Below are positions 26,130 through 36,057 of a stretch of 64,000 nt of DNA, piece after piece. How positions within the stretch are numbered: position 1 is the first letter of the stretch; each line of letters begins with the position of its first letter. The notes beneath the pieces were generated by a model. The model ran no database searches and had not been told where the DNA came from. It worked only from the letters and a program-made list of their open reading frames with translations. This DNA is from an uncultured Oscillospiraceae bacterium (GTDB taxonomy: Bacteria; Bacillota; Clostridia; Oscillospirales; Oscillospiraceae), in contig CAKTFW010000002.1 in NCBI GenBank assembly GCA_934561175.1, positions 62,001 through 126,000 on the forward strand, written 5' to 3'. The position numbers were made by a program, and so were the translations under genes.

Positions 26130-27347
26130 TTATAGATTGAAGGCTGCGGCATATTTTTCGGTAGCGGCCCGCATTTGGCCCAAATCCGCCTTTACATAGA
26201 AGTTCAGTGTTGTGCTGGCATCTGCATGGCCCAATATCTCCTGTACGCTCTTGATGTCGGCTCCTTGAACTAAAAGCAAGGTTGCGCAGGAATGGCGCAG
26301 ATCATGGGGAGACAGATCAGGCAGATTATTTCGTTTCATAAAGCGTTTTACTCTTCTGGTAACAGCATTAGGATCACGGGGCCGGAATACATCAACACTA
26401 CTGGGAAACACAAAAGCATCTTTGATAATCGTACCTTTGTTCTCTGCCGCTGCCACTCTTCTTAAAGCCTGTAAGCGCTGTAAAATGGTCGGCATAACGG
26501 GAATAGTACGAATGCTGTCTAATGTCTTCGGGGTGCTGACCATGATACCGCTTTCCGGCGTATAGACCACGCTGCGGGCTATTGTAATCGTCGAATTCTT
26601 ATCGTCAATATCTCTCCACTTCAGCCCCAAACATTCACCACGACGAATCCCAGAGGTCAGCAGAAGCTGCATCATACATTGGAAGTCCTGCGGTTCATCT
26701 GCAAGGGACTGGAAAAACTGCTTTGCTTGCTCCGCAGTCAGCGCATCCACAGGTTTTTTATCCTTCTTGGGCGCGTCCACTCGCAGCATAGGATTTGTGA
26801 CCAGCATCCCCTGTTTATCTGCGTATGCAAAAATCATGCCCAGCACATTGTAGTAGTGACATATTGTTTTAGGAGCCAGTTGCTTTCCTCTTTTTGTCTT
26901 ATAATCCCGGCTCAGATAGGCAAAGAATCTTTGAATCTGTATTGAGCTGATCTCCTGTAAAACAGCACCATCAAAATATTCTACAACCAACTTCTTCATA
27001 TTGCCGTAAAATGTCACTGTGGTCTGCTTATCATTTCCATTACATACTTGGAGCGGGAACCACATGTCATTGACAAAGCTACGGAAGCTGTCCCGGCGCT
27101 TTTCGGGCGGGAGCGTGTACGCCTGCCCCAGTTCCTTTTCCTTTTGATACTCGGCTTTGACATCCTGCTCCCAATCGTCCGCCGCCCGCTCGGCGGCTTT
27201 TTTCATTTTAGACGGGGACAGCCCCGCCGGTGCTTCCCATGTCGTGTACCGCCGCACCTGTTTGCCCTCCGCGTCCCGCTCCAAACAGACCGTAAAACGG
27301 AAGGAAATAATTTTGCCGTTTTTCTTGTTTTCCCGGATATTTGCCAT
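26130..27347 (-). CDS. Tyrosine-type site-specific integrase
   Basis: 405 aa. An N-terminal Arm-binding domain ([33 protein letters not shown]) is followed by a SAM-like core-binding domain (~res 95-190) and the catalytic domain. The catalytic residues are Arg in [14 protein letters not shown], the [11 protein letters not shown] block, and [14 protein letters not shown] with the final Tyr. It integrates the island at tRNA-Ala; it lies 160 bp from the tRNA and reads away from it. The ATG at 27345-27347 was chosen because the product then starts like relatives (MANIRENK); an ATG ten codons upstream is possible. Confidence 0.95.
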   Translation of the reverse strand: MANIRENKKNGKIISFRFTVCLERDAEGKQVRRYTTWEAPAGLSPSKMKKAAERAADDWEQDVKAEYQKEKELGQAYTLPPEKRRDSFRSFVNDMWFPLQVCNGNDKQTTVTFYGNMKKLVVEYFDGAVLQEISSIQIQRFFAYLSRDYKTKRGKQLAPKTICHYYNVLGMIFAYADKQGMLVTNPMLRVDAPKKDKKPVDALTAEQAKQFFQSLADEPQDFQCMMQLLLTSGIRRGECLGLKWRDIDDKNSTITIARSVVYTPESGIMVSTPKTLDSIRTIPVMPTILQRLQALRRVAAAENKGTIIKDAFVFPSSVDVFRPRDPNAVTRRVKRFMKRNNLPDLSPHDLRHSCATLLLVQGADIKSVQEILGHADASTTLNFYVKADLGQMRAATEKYAAAFNL

Positions 27348-27402
27348 TTTGATACACCATTCTTTCCGGCATACCAACGGTTTCGTGTTCCGCTTTCTAC
27401 GG

Positions 27403-27426
27403 TTGTGCGCTTTTTTGTGCGCTTTT
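27403..27426. repeat. Right-end integrase arm-type sites (candidate)
   Basis: TTGTGCGCTTTT occurs twice in direct tandem (27403-27414 and 27415-27426), matching the left-end copies. Confidence 0.6.
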
Positions 27427-27467
27427 GCCGTTTCATCGGGCTTTTGATTGGCATTTAGGGAAAAAGA

Positions 27468-27502
27468 AAAAGCCCTGAAAACATAGTGTTTTCAAGGCTT
27501 TT
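27468..27502 (-). terminator. Island-borne terminator behind tRNA-Ala
   Basis: A 15-bp stem with one mismatch (27468-27482 with 27488-27502) followed on - by TTCTTTTTC. It replaces the original terminator displaced to 20319-20352 and is similar to it in sequence. Confidence 0.75.
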
Positions 27503-27507
27503 CGCTT

Positions 27508-27583
<76 letters not shown>

Positions 27584-27601
27584 ATATTCTTGACTCGATG
27601 T

Positions 27602-27630
27602 ATTATAACGATTCTTTGCAAAAAAAGCAA
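27602..27630 (-). promoter_or_regulatory. Promoter of tRNA-Ala
   Basis: TTGCTT (27625-27630 on minus), 17-bp spacer, TATAAT (27602-27607). Confidence 0.75.
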
Positions 27631-27696
27631 GAGAATTCTGCGAAAAAATAAAAAATTTTTGTGTTGGTCAATAGATACGGAATGATATGCGGTTCT

Positions 27697-27724
27697 TTGA
27701 AAACGGACGGCCGCATGTTATAAT
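27697..27724 (+). promoter_or_regulatory. Promoter of the DUF4317 gene
   Basis: TTGAAA (27697-27702), 16-bp spacer, TATAAT (27719-27724). Confidence 0.75.
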
Positions 27725-27762
27725 AAATTTTATTCTGATGTGTTACATGGGAAGGAACAATT

Positions 27763-28908
27763 ATGAACGAAAAAGAAATTTCTGAGCTGCGGCGTCGCTT
27801 TAAGCCGGAACGAAGCAGTATTACACGCATCTGTGGATGCTATGTCAATGATAAAGGGGAGATTCTATCAGAGTTTGAGCAACCGCTCAGCATGATGACA
27901 CAGGAAGAAAATGAAATGCTGTTGTCTACTCTGCGGCGGACGCTCTCCGGAACGATAGGAAAGAATCTCATCAATCTGGAATTTGAAACAAAGCAGGTTG
28001 TGTCTGGAGAAGAACATAAGCTCCTGATGCGTCTGCGGGATTCCAAGCTGAAGGATAAGGAGGCAGTGCAGGCGCTTTATCAGAAAGCGGCGAAGACAAT
28101 CAGCATGGAATGCAGCTGTTTACTGCTGCTGATCTGCGATGCCTATGATGTGCCATACCGCACCAGGGACGGCGAAGAACAGCAGGATGCCTCTGAGGAG
28201 ATTTATTCCTATATTTTATGCAGCATTTGCCCAATCAAACAGACCAAACCTGCGCTGCGATATTATGCACATGAAAACGCGTTTCGCGGTTTGCCTCCGG
28301 ATACGGTTGTTGGTGCGCCGGAGCTGGGCTTTCTCTTTCCTGCGTTCGACGACCGCAGTACCAATTTATATGGCGCACTTTATTATAACCATAATCCGGC
28401 AGAGAATTATGAGGCATTTGCGGATGCAGTGCTTCATGCTCTGGTACCTTTGCCTGCAACGGCGCAGAAAGAGACCTTTCAGGCGATCCTGCACGACGCA
28501 TTGGGGGATGAATGCCGGTATGAGGTAGTGCAGACGGTACAAAATCATCTGTGTGAGATGATTGAACTTCACAAACAGGAAAAAATTGAAGAACCACTTA
28601 CCATTTCTGAGAATGCGATGCGGCAGGTGTTGACAGCCTGCGGTGTATCGGATGCAAAGACAACGGCATTTGCACAGCAGTATGAGGCGGAGTTTGGCGC
28701 AGATACTGCGCTTAGCCCGCGGAATCTGGTAGACCCAAAACGGATGGAAGTGGCAACGCCGGAGGTGACGATCCGCGTCAGTCCGGCAGCGAGCGAAATG
28801 GTGCAGTTCCGCGAGATTGACGGTCGTCGGTACATTTTGATTGATGCGGCAGAGGGGGTAGAAGTCAACGGCGTACCGGTGCAATTATCAGGCCTCCAGA
28901 GCGACTGA
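27763..28908 (+). CDS. DUF4317 domain protein
   Basis: 381 aa with the start NEKEISELRRRFKPERSSIT and the CGCYVNDKGEIL block that typify DUF4317, a family frequent in anaerobic Clostridia with no known function. The protein is soluble, with no signal or membrane segment. The last ~60 residues (EVTIRVSPAASEMVQFREID ... ILIDAAEGVEVNG) form a separate beta-rich end. It precedes sbcDC by 34 bp and may share its transcript. Confidence 0.88.
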   Translation: MNEKEISELRRRFKPERSSITRICGCYVNDKGEILSEFEQPLSMMTQEENEMLLSTLRRTLSGTIGKNLINLEFETKQVVSGEEHKLLMRLRDSKLKDKEAVQALYQKAAKTISMECSCLLLLICDAYDVPYRTRDGEEQQDASEEIYSYILCSICPIKQTKPALRYYAHENAFRGLPPDTVVGAPELGFLFPAFDDRSTNLYGALYYNHNPAENYEAFADAVLHALVPLPATAQKETFQAILHDALGDECRYEVVQTVQNHLCEMIELHKQEKIEEPLTISENAMRQVLTACGVSDAKTTAFAQQYEAEFGADTALSPRNLVDPKRMEVATPEVTIRVSPAASEMVQFREIDGRRYILIDAAEGVEVNGVPVQLSGLQSD

Positions 28909-28942
28909 AACTGCAAGAATAAGTAGCTGAAAGGAGAAGCTG

Positions 28943-30079
28943 ATGAAGCTGATGCATCTTTCGGACCTGCATCTTGGCAAGCGGGTCAATGCGTACTCCA
29001 TGTTGGAGGAGCAGCGGGAAATTTTGACACAGATTTTGCATCTGGCAGATGTGCAGCGGCCGGATGGGGTGCTATTGGCCGGTGATCTGTACGACAAAGC
29101 GGTGCCGCCGGCGGAAGCGGTAGAACTGCTAGATGATTTTCTGGTTGCCTTGGCCAACCGCTCCATCCCGGTTTTTCTGATCAGCGGAAATCATGATTCG
29201 GCGGAACGGCTTGCCTTTGGTGGCCGTCTGATGGAGCACAGCGGTATTTATTTGTCTCCGGTGTACGATGGGACGCTGCGCCGCATTGTGCTGGCAGATA
29301 AATTTGGGCCGATTGAGATTGTGCTGCTGCCCTTTTTGCGTCCGGCGCAGGTGCGGCGGTATTTTCCGCAGGCGGAGATTGAAACTTATACGGACGCAGT
29401 GCGTACTGCCTTGGAAGTGTTGCCGGAGAAGACCGGCCGCCGGGTACTGGTGACGCACCAGTTTGTAACTGGTGCAGTGCGGGCGGAGTCGGAGGAAGTC
29501 TCGGTCGGTGGCAGCGACAATGTGGATGCAGCTATTTTTGATGGCTTTGACTATGTAGCGTTGGGGCATCTGCACAATCCGCAGTCTGTAACCAGACCGG
29601 GCATTCGTTATTGCGGTACACCGCTGGCCTATTCCTTTTCTGAGGCGGCGATTCCACGCAGCGTGAGCCTGGTTACGCTGGCGGAACCAGGTAATGTGGC
29701 AGTGGAAACACTGCCGTTAGTGCCGCAGCATGCCATGCGCGCACTACGGGGAACCTATGCGGAGTTAACCGCCCGCAGCTTTTATGAAGCAACGACTTAT
29801 CGGGAAGATTATCTACACATTACCTTAACAGATGAGACAGACATCCCAGACGCCATCGGCAAGCTGCGGAGTATTTATCACAGAATTTTGAAACTGGACT
29901 ATGACAATCTCCGAACCAGAACGGGACAGCAGATTGTGCGCGATGAAGAAGCGGAGAAAAAATCGCCGCAGGCACTGTTTGAATCGTTTTATACACTGCA
30001 GAACAATCAAGCGATGTGCATAGAACAGAGAGAATTTGTACAGACACTGATGGAGCAAATCTGGGAGGAGAAATCATGA
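28943..30079 (+). CDS. sbcD: Exonuclease subunit SbcD
   Basis: 378 aa. Mre11-type calcineurin phosphoesterase: metal-ligand motifs LSDLHLGK, LAGDLYDKA, ISGNHDS, VTHQFV and LGHLHNPQ in order, then the C-terminal capping and SbcC-contacting region. With SbcC it opens hairpins and processes protein-blocked or cruciform DNA ends. GGAG lies nine nt before the ATG; the last codons overlap sbcC by 4 bp. Confidence 0.96.
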   Translation: MKLMHLSDLHLGKRVNAYSMLEEQREILTQILHLADVQRPDGVLLAGDLYDKAVPPAEAVELLDDFLVALANRSIPVFLISGNHDSAERLAFGGRLMEHSGIYLSPVYDGTLRRIVLADKFGPIEIVLLPFLRPAQVRRYFPQAEIETYTDAVRTALEVLPEKTGRRVLVTHQFVTGAVRAESEEVSVGGSDNVDAAIFDGFDYVALGHLHNPQSVTRPGIRYCGTPLAYSFSEAAIPRSVSLVTLAEPGNVAVETLPLVPQHAMRALRGTYAELTARSFYEATTYREDYLHITLTDETDIPDAIGKLRSIYHRILKLDYDNLRTRTGQQIVRDEEAEKKSPQALFESFYTLQNNQAMCIEQREFVQTLMEQIWEEKS

Positions 30080-32841
30080 GGCCGCGCAAACTGATACTTT
30101 CTGCCTTCGGGCCTTATGCGGCCCGGACAGAGCTGGAGCTGGACAAGCTTGGAAAACGGGGGCTTTATTTGATCTGCGGCGATACCGGAGCAGGCAAAAC
30201 CACTTTGTTTGATGCGATTACCTTTGCCCTTTACGGCGAGGCCAGCGGTAGCAGCCGCGACGCATCGATGCTGCGTTCCAAATACGCGCAGCCAGAAACG
30301 CCGACAGAAGTGATTCTGGAGTTTTTCTATGATGAAAAAATCTACACTGTGCGCAGAAATCCGGAATACCTTCGGCCTTCCAAGCGCGGCGGCGGCACAA
30401 CAGTACAGAAGGCAGATGCACAGCTGACTTATCCGGATGGCCGGATTGTTGTAAAAAACCGGGAAGTGACAGCGGCAATTACGGAATTGATCGGTGTGGA
30501 TTACAGTCAGTTTTCCCGGATCTCCATGATTGCACAGGGAGAGTTTTTGCGTCTGCTGCAGGCTTCGACAGAGGAACGGAAAACGATTTTTCGCCAGATT
30601 TTCAAGACGGAGCGATATCAGATTCTGCAGGATCGTCTGAAGGCGGCGTCTGGAGCGCTGCGGGAGCAGTGTGATCTGCTGCAGAGTGGATTAAAGCAAT
30701 ATGTTGCAGGGATCGTTTGTGCGCCGGATCATCTGCTGGCGCCGCGGTTGGAGGAAGCGAAAGCGGGATTGATGCCGTTGGAGCAGATTTTGGAGTTGGC
30801 AGAGACGCTGATTGCGGAAGATGCTGCCGCAGAAACGGCGGACCGTGCGAGTTTGGCACAGCTGGAGACGAAATTGACAGCGCTGAGCAGCCGATTGGGA
30901 CGAGCTGTGGAGCGGCGCAAGGTGGCACAGAATTTGTCGGCTGCGGAGGCGGCGCTGGAGCCGTGCCGGTTGTCAGCGGTGCAGGCGGCTGCCCAGCTTG
31001 CCGCGGCGGAACAGCAGAGCGCAGAACGAGATGCACTGACGGCACAGATTACCGCAGCGGAACATACATTGCCCCAATATCATGCGTTGGAAGATGCGCT
31101 GAAGCGACAGGAAAGCCTCCATAAAACACAGACCGCCCAGCAGCGGGAGCTGGAGCAGATTCAACAGAAGAGAGAGACGGCAGTGCTAGAGCTGGAAACC
31201 TTACAGAAGACGCTTGCCGGGCTGGCAGACTGCGCGGCGGAACAGACACAGCTGCAGTTTGAGACGGAGCGGCAGAAGCTTCGCTGCACACAGCTGCAGG
31301 AACTTGCTGTGATGCTGCAGCAGCTGGATACCATGCAGCAGGCGTATTTGGACGCACAGGCAGATTACCGCGCTGCATCGGTGCGTGCTGAGAGGGCACA
31401 GCAGCATTATGGGCAGATGAATAAGGCGTTTCTGGATGCGCAGGCGGGGATTTTGGCGGCATCTCTGAAAGAAGGCGTTGCTTGCCCGGTCTGCGGCGCA
31501 TTGGAGCACCCACATCCGGCGGCGTTGCTGGCTGACGCGCCGACAGAGGCGTCGCTGAAGCAGGCGAGAGCTGCTGCGGAGCAGGCACAAAAGATAGCAG
31601 CAGAGAAGAGCGCTGCGGCCGGCACCTACGGCGGGAAATTGCAGGCACAGCAGGCGGAAGTCAACCGCCGGTGTCTTGAGCTGCTGCAGACGGAGTGGAA
31701 GAAAGAGGCTGCGCAGCAGTTGAATATTGCCAGACAGTCGGCAAAGCAAGCATATTTGACGGCACAGGCGTCGCTGAAAAGTGTACAGCAGCAGCTGGAG
31801 AGAAAGGCAGCTCTGGAGACGGAAATTCCGCGGCAGGCGCAGGCTGTGGCGTTGCTGCAGACCCAATCTGAGACGCTGCGGCAGAGCCTGGCCAGTCTGA
31901 ATGGAATGCTGACAGGTGTATTGAGCGAGGTGGACAAGGGGCGTGCGGCACTGCCATGGCCGACGCGCCGGGAGGCAGAGCAGACGATTGCGGCACTGAC
32001 GGCTCAGCGGCAGGGGTTGGAGCGGCAGCTGCAGGCGGCCAGAGCGGAAGCCCAGCGCTGCCAGTCAGCACTGGATGCCCTGCAGGGACAGCAGGAAGCG
32101 CTCCGGCGGCAGCTGGCGCAGATGCCGGAAGAAGACAGCACGGCGCTGCAGGCGGCCTGGTCAAATGCGGCAGCAGAGAAACAGACACTGTTGACCGGGC
32201 TGACAGATTTGACGGCGCGGCGCAGAACGAACACTACAGCGCTTGCAAAAATCCAGAGCCAGAGCGGTGATCTTGCCGCGCTGCAGGCACGCTATGGTTG
32301 GGTTCGCATGCTTTCCAATACGGCAAATGGAAATTTGGCTGGAAAAGAAAAAATCATGCTGGAAACCTATGTCCAGATGACCTATTTTGAACGGATTATT
32401 GCCCGCGCGAACACGCGCTTTATGGTGATGTCCGACGGTCAGTATGAGCTGTGTCGCCGGGTGGAGGCGGAAAATAACCGCAGCCAGAGCGGGTTGGAGC
32501 TGGATGTGATTGACCATTACAATGGGAGCCGAAGAAGTGTGCGGACACTTTCCGGCGGAGAATCCTTTCAGGCGTCGCTGGCACTTGCGTTGGGCTTGTC
32601 GGATGAGATTCAGTCCTCCAGCGGCGGTATTCGCCTGGATACCATGTTCGTGGACGAAGGCTTTGGCTCGCTGGACGATGAGGCACTGCAGAAAGCGATG
32701 CAAGCGCTTACCAGCTTAGCAGAGGGAGATCGCCTGGTGGGGGTGATTTCTCATGTAAGCGAATTAAAGGATCGGATTGACCGCCAGATTGTGGTAACAA
32801 AGACACCGGAGGGCGGCAGCCATGCGGAGATTGTGCAGTAA
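30076..32841 (+). CDS. sbcC: Exonuclease subunit SbcC
   Basis: 921 aa. Rad50/SMC-like ATPase: Walker A GDTGAGKTTLFDAITF at residue ~37, long Gln/Ala-rich coiled coils around a zinc hook CPVCGALEHPHP near residue 475, signature LSGGESFQASLALALG, Walker B DTMFVDEGFGSLD and the H-loop VISHVSEL. It forms the SbcCD complex. ATG at 30076 follows GGAGGAG and overlaps the sbcD stop. A longer frame starting 60 bp earlier is inside sbcD and not used. Confidence 0.96.
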   Translation: MRPRKLILSAFGPYAARTELELDKLGKRGLYLICGDTGAGKTTLFDAITFALYGEASGSSRDASMLRSKYAQPETPTEVILEFFYDEKIYTVRRNPEYLRPSKRGGGTTVQKADAQLTYPDGRIVVKNREVTAAITELIGVDYSQFSRISMIAQGEFLRLLQASTEERKTIFRQIFKTERYQILQDRLKAASGALREQCDLLQSGLKQYVAGIVCAPDHLLAPRLEEAKAGLMPLEQILELAETLIAEDAAAETADRASLAQLETKLTALSSRLGRAVERRKVAQNLSAAEAALEPCRLSAVQAAAQLAAAEQQSAERDALTAQITAAEHTLPQYHALEDALKRQESLHKTQTAQQRELEQIQQKRETAVLELETLQKTLAGLADCAAEQTQLQFETERQKLRCTQLQELAVMLQQLDTMQQAYLDAQADYRAASVRAERAQQHYGQMNKAFLDAQAGILAASLKEGVACPVCGALEHPHPAALLADAPTEASLKQARAAAEQAQKIAAEKSAAAGTYGGKLQAQQAEVNRRCLELLQTEWKKEAAQQLNIARQSAKQAYLTAQASLKSVQQQLERKAALETEIPRQAQAVALLQTQSETLRQSLASLNGMLTGVLSEVDKGRAALPWPTRREAEQTIAALTAQRQGLERQLQAARAEAQRCQSALDALQGQQEALRRQLAQMPEEDSTALQAAWSNAAAEKQTLLTGLTDLTARRRTNTTALAKIQSQSGDLAALQARYGWVRMLSNTANGNLAGKEKIMLETYVQMTYFERIIARANTRFMVMSDGQYELCRRVEAENNRSQSGLELDVIDHYNGSRRSVRTLSGGESFQASLALALGLSDEIQSSSGGIRLDTMFVDEGFGSLDDEALQKAMQALTSLAEGDRLVGVISHVSELKDRIDRQIVVTKTPEGGSHAEIVQ

Positions 32842-32844
32842 AAA

Positions 32845-32875
32845 TGCCCCGGAACACAGATTGCGTTTCGGGGCA
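32845..32875 (-). terminator. Terminator between sbcC and the YgjP-like gene
   Basis: Stem TGCCCCG...CGGGGCA extended by AAC/GTT with one mismatch; TTTTT follows on minus, so it mainly serves the minus gene. Confidence 0.75.
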
Positions 32876-32882
32876 CTTGGTA

Positions 32883-33602
32883 TTATAGAATTTTTTGCTG
32901 ATTAAGCAATGCTCTGCGCGCTTTCCAGTCGGGCATACGCGCGGTCATCAGTTGGTGAAAAGCCGGACTGTGATCGGGCCGTACACAGTGACATAACTCG
33001 TGCAGCACCACATAATCAATACATTCCGGCGGTGCAGCAAGCAGGCGGCGATTTAATGTGATTACGCCGGTATGTACTTGGCAGGATCCCCAGCGGCTGC
33101 GCATGGTGCGCAGCCGGAGTGTTGGTTCCGGTGTTTTAAGGGCCGTGAACAGAGAACGGAAGCGTTGGAGCGATGATTGAAAGACTTGTATTGCCAGTGC
33201 ATCCCAGAATTTTTCCAGCGCCCGGCGGCGCTGTGCGTCGTCTTCTGGATTTGGAACGGCTATCGTGAGGAATTCCCCGTGACGAAAGACCTGTGGCGGC
33301 TTGGCTGCGATGACGCGGAGCGTGATTGGCTTGCCGAGCAACTGCAGCACTTCGCCGTTGACCAGGTGGAGCTGTGGCATCTGAGACGCTTGCTGCCGCT
33401 GCTGCGCGGCCAGGATAAAGGCGGCCTTGTCTCGGACAAATGTATCGATTTCCGACACGGGCCAGAAAGCATTGGCAGAAACATGGACAGTACCATCGGC
33501 GCAAATGCGCAGATTCAGATTTTTTACAGGTTTTCGCTCCAGAATGTAAGAGATTGATTGTGTGTTACAGAAAACCATGCGGGTCTGTAGCTTATTTGTC
33601 AT
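32883..33602 (-). CDS. YgjP-like (DUF45) metallopeptidase-domain protein
   Basis: 239 aa. The C-terminal half has the family pattern RTMRSRWGSCQ, ITLNRRLLAAPPECIDYVV and the zinc motif LHELCHCVRPDHSPAFHQL. The N-terminal half is a beta-rich domain with SISYILERKPVKNLNLRI. It is related to SprT/WSS1-type metalloproteins; the substrate is unknown. GGAGG stands 8 nt before the ATG at 33602. Confidence 0.9.
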   Translation of the reverse strand: MTNKLQTRMVFCNTQSISYILERKPVKNLNLRICADGTVHVSANAFWPVSEIDTFVRDKAAFILAAQQRQQASQMPQLHLVNGEVLQLLGKPITLRVIAAKPPQVFRHGEFLTIAVPNPEDDAQRRRALEKFWDALAIQVFQSSLQRFRSLFTALKTPEPTLRLRTMRSRWGSCQVHTGVITLNRRLLAAPPECIDYVVLHELCHCVRPDHSPAFHQLMTARMPDWKARRALLNQQKIL

Positions 33603-33678
33603 AGTGAATGCCTCCGATTGGATGCTTTACGGAAATAAGAAAGAACGATATAATGGTCCCAAGAAAGAAGGCAGAAGA

Positions 33679-34065
33679 ATGCAGACCATTCAACAGGCAT
33701 TGCTGCGCCTGAAAAAGTCCAGATTTCGATCTCGCTTTCACCTGTCGGCGGCAGATCGTGCCTATGTGCAGGAGAAGGGTATGGAAACCATCTGCCGCCA
33801 TGCAGCGGACTTTGTTCGCACACGGCTGGCCCCTGCGGAGATTCCCAATGATGGCCGCCAGACACCGATGCGGGGGCATCCTGTTTTTCTGGCCCAGCAT
33901 GCCTGCGCCTGCTGCTGCAGGGGCTGTCTGTTCAAATGGTATCGTGTGCCAATGGGGCGTGCGCTGACAGAGGCGGAACAGCAGCGGGTCGTGCGGCTGT
34001 TGATGGCCTGGATTGCAGAAGAAATGGCGCGTGATGAAACCTTAATTATGCCCAGTATACCATGA
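33679..34065 (+). CDS. DUF4186 domain protein
   Basis: 128 aa. Family hallmarks are FRSRFHLSAADRAYVQEKG, HAADFVRTRLAPAEIPNDG, QTPMRGHPVFLAQHA and CACCCRGCLFKWY, whose cysteines suggest a metal site; function unknown. The ATG at 33679 is preceded by GAAGG. Its promoter would lie in 33603-33678, divergent from the YgjP-like gene. The last codons overlap one copy of an 11-mer also found in two promoters. Confidence 0.9.
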   Translation: MQTIQQALLRLKKSRFRSRFHLSAADRAYVQEKGMETICRHAADFVRTRLAPAEIPNDGRQTPMRGHPVFLAQHACACCCRGCLFKWYRVPMGRALTEAEQQRVVRLLMAWIAEEMARDETLIMPSIP

Positions 34066-34111
34066 TGACCGGTTACCTTCAATGCAATACAGCTGCTGAA
34101 AATGTTCAGAA

Positions 34112-34140
34112 TTTACAAATCAGCCAAAATCCGGTATACT
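34112..34140 (+). promoter_or_regulatory. Promoter of the amino-acid symporter
   Basis: TTTACA (34112-34117), 17-bp spacer, TATACT (34135-34140), inside GGTATACTGGG, the inverted copy of CCCAGTATACC at 34051-34061. Confidence 0.75.
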
Positions 34141-34200
34141 GGGAAAAGATTATTAGGCACCTACCCGCAGCGAGAAAAATACGGGAAAGGATCCGAAACG

Positions 34201-35637
34201 ATGGAGTTTGTTGTACGAATTATCGAGCGCCTGTATCAGTTCCTGTGGGGCGATCTGCTCACGCTCCCACTGCCGGGCGGTGGTAGTATTGGCTTGCCGC
34301 TGCTGGTGTTGCTGCTGATTCCAACCGGAATTTACTGCACAATCCGGACGCGCTTTTTGCCGGTACGGCTGTTCCCGGAAATGATCCGGGTTACGCTGGA
34401 AAAGCAAAGTGGTCAGCGCAGGGGCCTGACTGGTGTGCAGGCGTTGATTGTCTCCACGGCAACGCGCGTCGGTATGGGAAATCTGGTGGGTGTTGTGGCG
34501 GCGATTTCTGCCGGCGGTGCCGGCGCAGTGTTCTGGATGTGGATTACAGCACTGATCGGTGCTGCGACCGCCTTTGTTGAGGCAACATTGGCGCAGCTGC
34601 ATCAGCAACCGGATCCACTCTATGGCGGATTCCGCGGCGGCCCGGCGTATTATATGCATGATTTTCTGCAAAAACGCGATGGAAAGCAGAAACGGTATCG
34701 CCTGATTGCAGTGCTTTTTGCAATCTCTGGCCTGATTTGCTGGTGCGGAATCAGCCAGGTGATTGGTAATTCCGTGTCTTCTGCGTTCAAGAATGCGTTT
34801 CAAATTCCGCCGCTTTATACCACTGTGATTTTGGTGGCAGTTTCGGCGGTGATTGTGCTGCGGAAAAATGCGACGGTTAAAGTGCTGGACATTCTGGTGC
34901 CGATCATGGCCGGGTGCTATTTCTTTGTGACAATTTTTGTGATTTTTCGTAATATCAGCTTGCTGCCGGGCGTATTTTCGCAGATTTTTTCTGAGGCGCT
35001 CGGTCTGCGTCAGGTGGCTGCGGGCGGATTTGGTGCGGTGCTGATGAATGGCATAAAGCGCGGCCTGTTCTCCAACGAGGCCGGTTCTGGCTCAGCACCT
35101 TGCGCGGCCGCAGCGGCGCAGAGCAGCCATCCGGCTAAAGTAGGGCTGCTGCAGGCATTTGGTGTGTTTTTGGACACGATTGTCATTTGCAGCTGTACTG
35201 CAATGCTGATGCTGTTGGCGCCGAAAGCTACAACGCAGGGGCTTGCAGGAATGGATCTGTTACAGGCGGCGATGGATTACCATCTGGGGCGGTTTGGTGT
35301 GATTTTGATTGCCGTTGTGTTATGGCTGTTCAGCTTTTCAACTTTTATCGGCATTTTGTTTTATGCCCGTCCCAATGTGGCCTATCTGTTTGGCGATAAC
35401 TGGACTTTCCAGACGCTGTACAAGATTCTGGAGTTGGTGATGCTGTTTATCGGCGGCCTGGCTGCGTATACTGTGGTTTGGGATCTTGGCGATGTGGGAA
35501 TCGGTTTGATGACGATTTTTAATGTGATGCTGCTTTGGCCAATGACGGGAGAAGCAGTGGCATCTCTGCGGAATTATGAACAAATCATCGCAGCGCGACG
35601 CAAAAAACAAAAGGGTGAGCCGCTGCGCGATCAATGA
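34201..35637 (+). CDS. Alanine/glycine:cation symporter (AGCS family)
   Basis: 478 aa, about eleven transmembrane segments. Family motifs: GGSIGLPLLVLLLIPTG, the TATRVGMGNLVGVVAAI block, GGPAYYM, and KRGLFSNEAGSGSAP in the middle. It imports alanine or glycine with sodium or protons. Translation is assigned to ATG 34201 (AAGGATCC upstream); a frame starting at 34102 includes the promoter and is not used. It is followed 12 bp later by darA. Confidence 0.94.
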   Translation: MEFVVRIIERLYQFLWGDLLTLPLPGGGSIGLPLLVLLLIPTGIYCTIRTRFLPVRLFPEMIRVTLEKQSGQRRGLTGVQALIVSTATRVGMGNLVGVVAAISAGGAGAVFWMWITALIGAATAFVEATLAQLHQQPDPLYGGFRGGPAYYMHDFLQKRDGKQKRYRLIAVLFAISGLICWCGISQVIGNSVSSAFKNAFQIPPLYTTVILVAVSAVIVLRKNATVKVLDILVPIMAGCYFFVTIFVIFRNISLLPGVFSQIFSEALGLRQVAAGGFGAVLMNGIKRGLFSNEAGSGSAPCAAAAAQSSHPAKVGLLQAFGVFLDTIVICSCTAMLMLLAPKATTQGLAGMDLLQAAMDYHLGRFGVILIAVVLWLFSFSTFIGILFYARPNVAYLFGDNWTFQTLYKILELVMLFIGGLAAYTVVWDLGDVGIGLMTIFNVMLLWPMTGEAVASLRNYEQIIAARRKKQKGEPLRDQ

Positions 35638-35649
35638 AAGGATGAGAGT

Positions 35650-36003
35650 ATGGAACAGCAGGATTTTGACAAACTGATTCTGACAGTACTGCAGGGGGAC
35701 GACTATGACGAAGTTGTGGACACCTTGAATCAGAATGGCTTTTTTGTAACAACTCTGTATTCAACCGGTGGATTCCTGAAAAAACGCTCTGTGACGGCGA
35801 TGATTGGCGTGGAGAGCAGCCGATTGGAAGAGGTGCTGCAGATCCTGAAAACGCGGGCTGGAAGCCGGATGGAAACTGTTTATCAAAGCTTGGCGGTGCC
35901 GCACGATGGACATCCCGCGCCAATCCCGGCAATTCCCATGACAAAGAAGGTCGGCGGCGTCACCGTGTTTGTCATGAATCTGCAGCGCATGGAAAAATAC
36001 TAA
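35650..36003 (+). CDS. darA: Cyclic-di-AMP receptor DarA/PstA
   Basis: 117 aa. PII-like fold with the family's STGGFLKKRSVTAMIGVE (nucleotide-binding loop) and VGGVTVFVMNLQR end; an insertion loop VPHDGHPAPIPAIPM carries the T-loop-like region. It binds the second messenger c-di-AMP; its output is unclear in most Firmicutes. The insertion is longer than in B. subtilis DarA by my reading. Possibly cotranscribed with the symporter. Confidence 0.9.
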   Translation: MEQQDFDKLILTVLQGDDYDEVVDTLNQNGFFVTTLYSTGGFLKKRSVTAMIGVESSRLEEVLQILKTRAGSRMETVYQSLAVPHDGHPAPIPAIPMTKKVGGVTVFVMNLQRMEKY

Positions 36004-36057
36004 GTGTTGTGCATTAAAACGACAGCAGATGGACAAGCTGTCAGGAGGGAGAATCCT

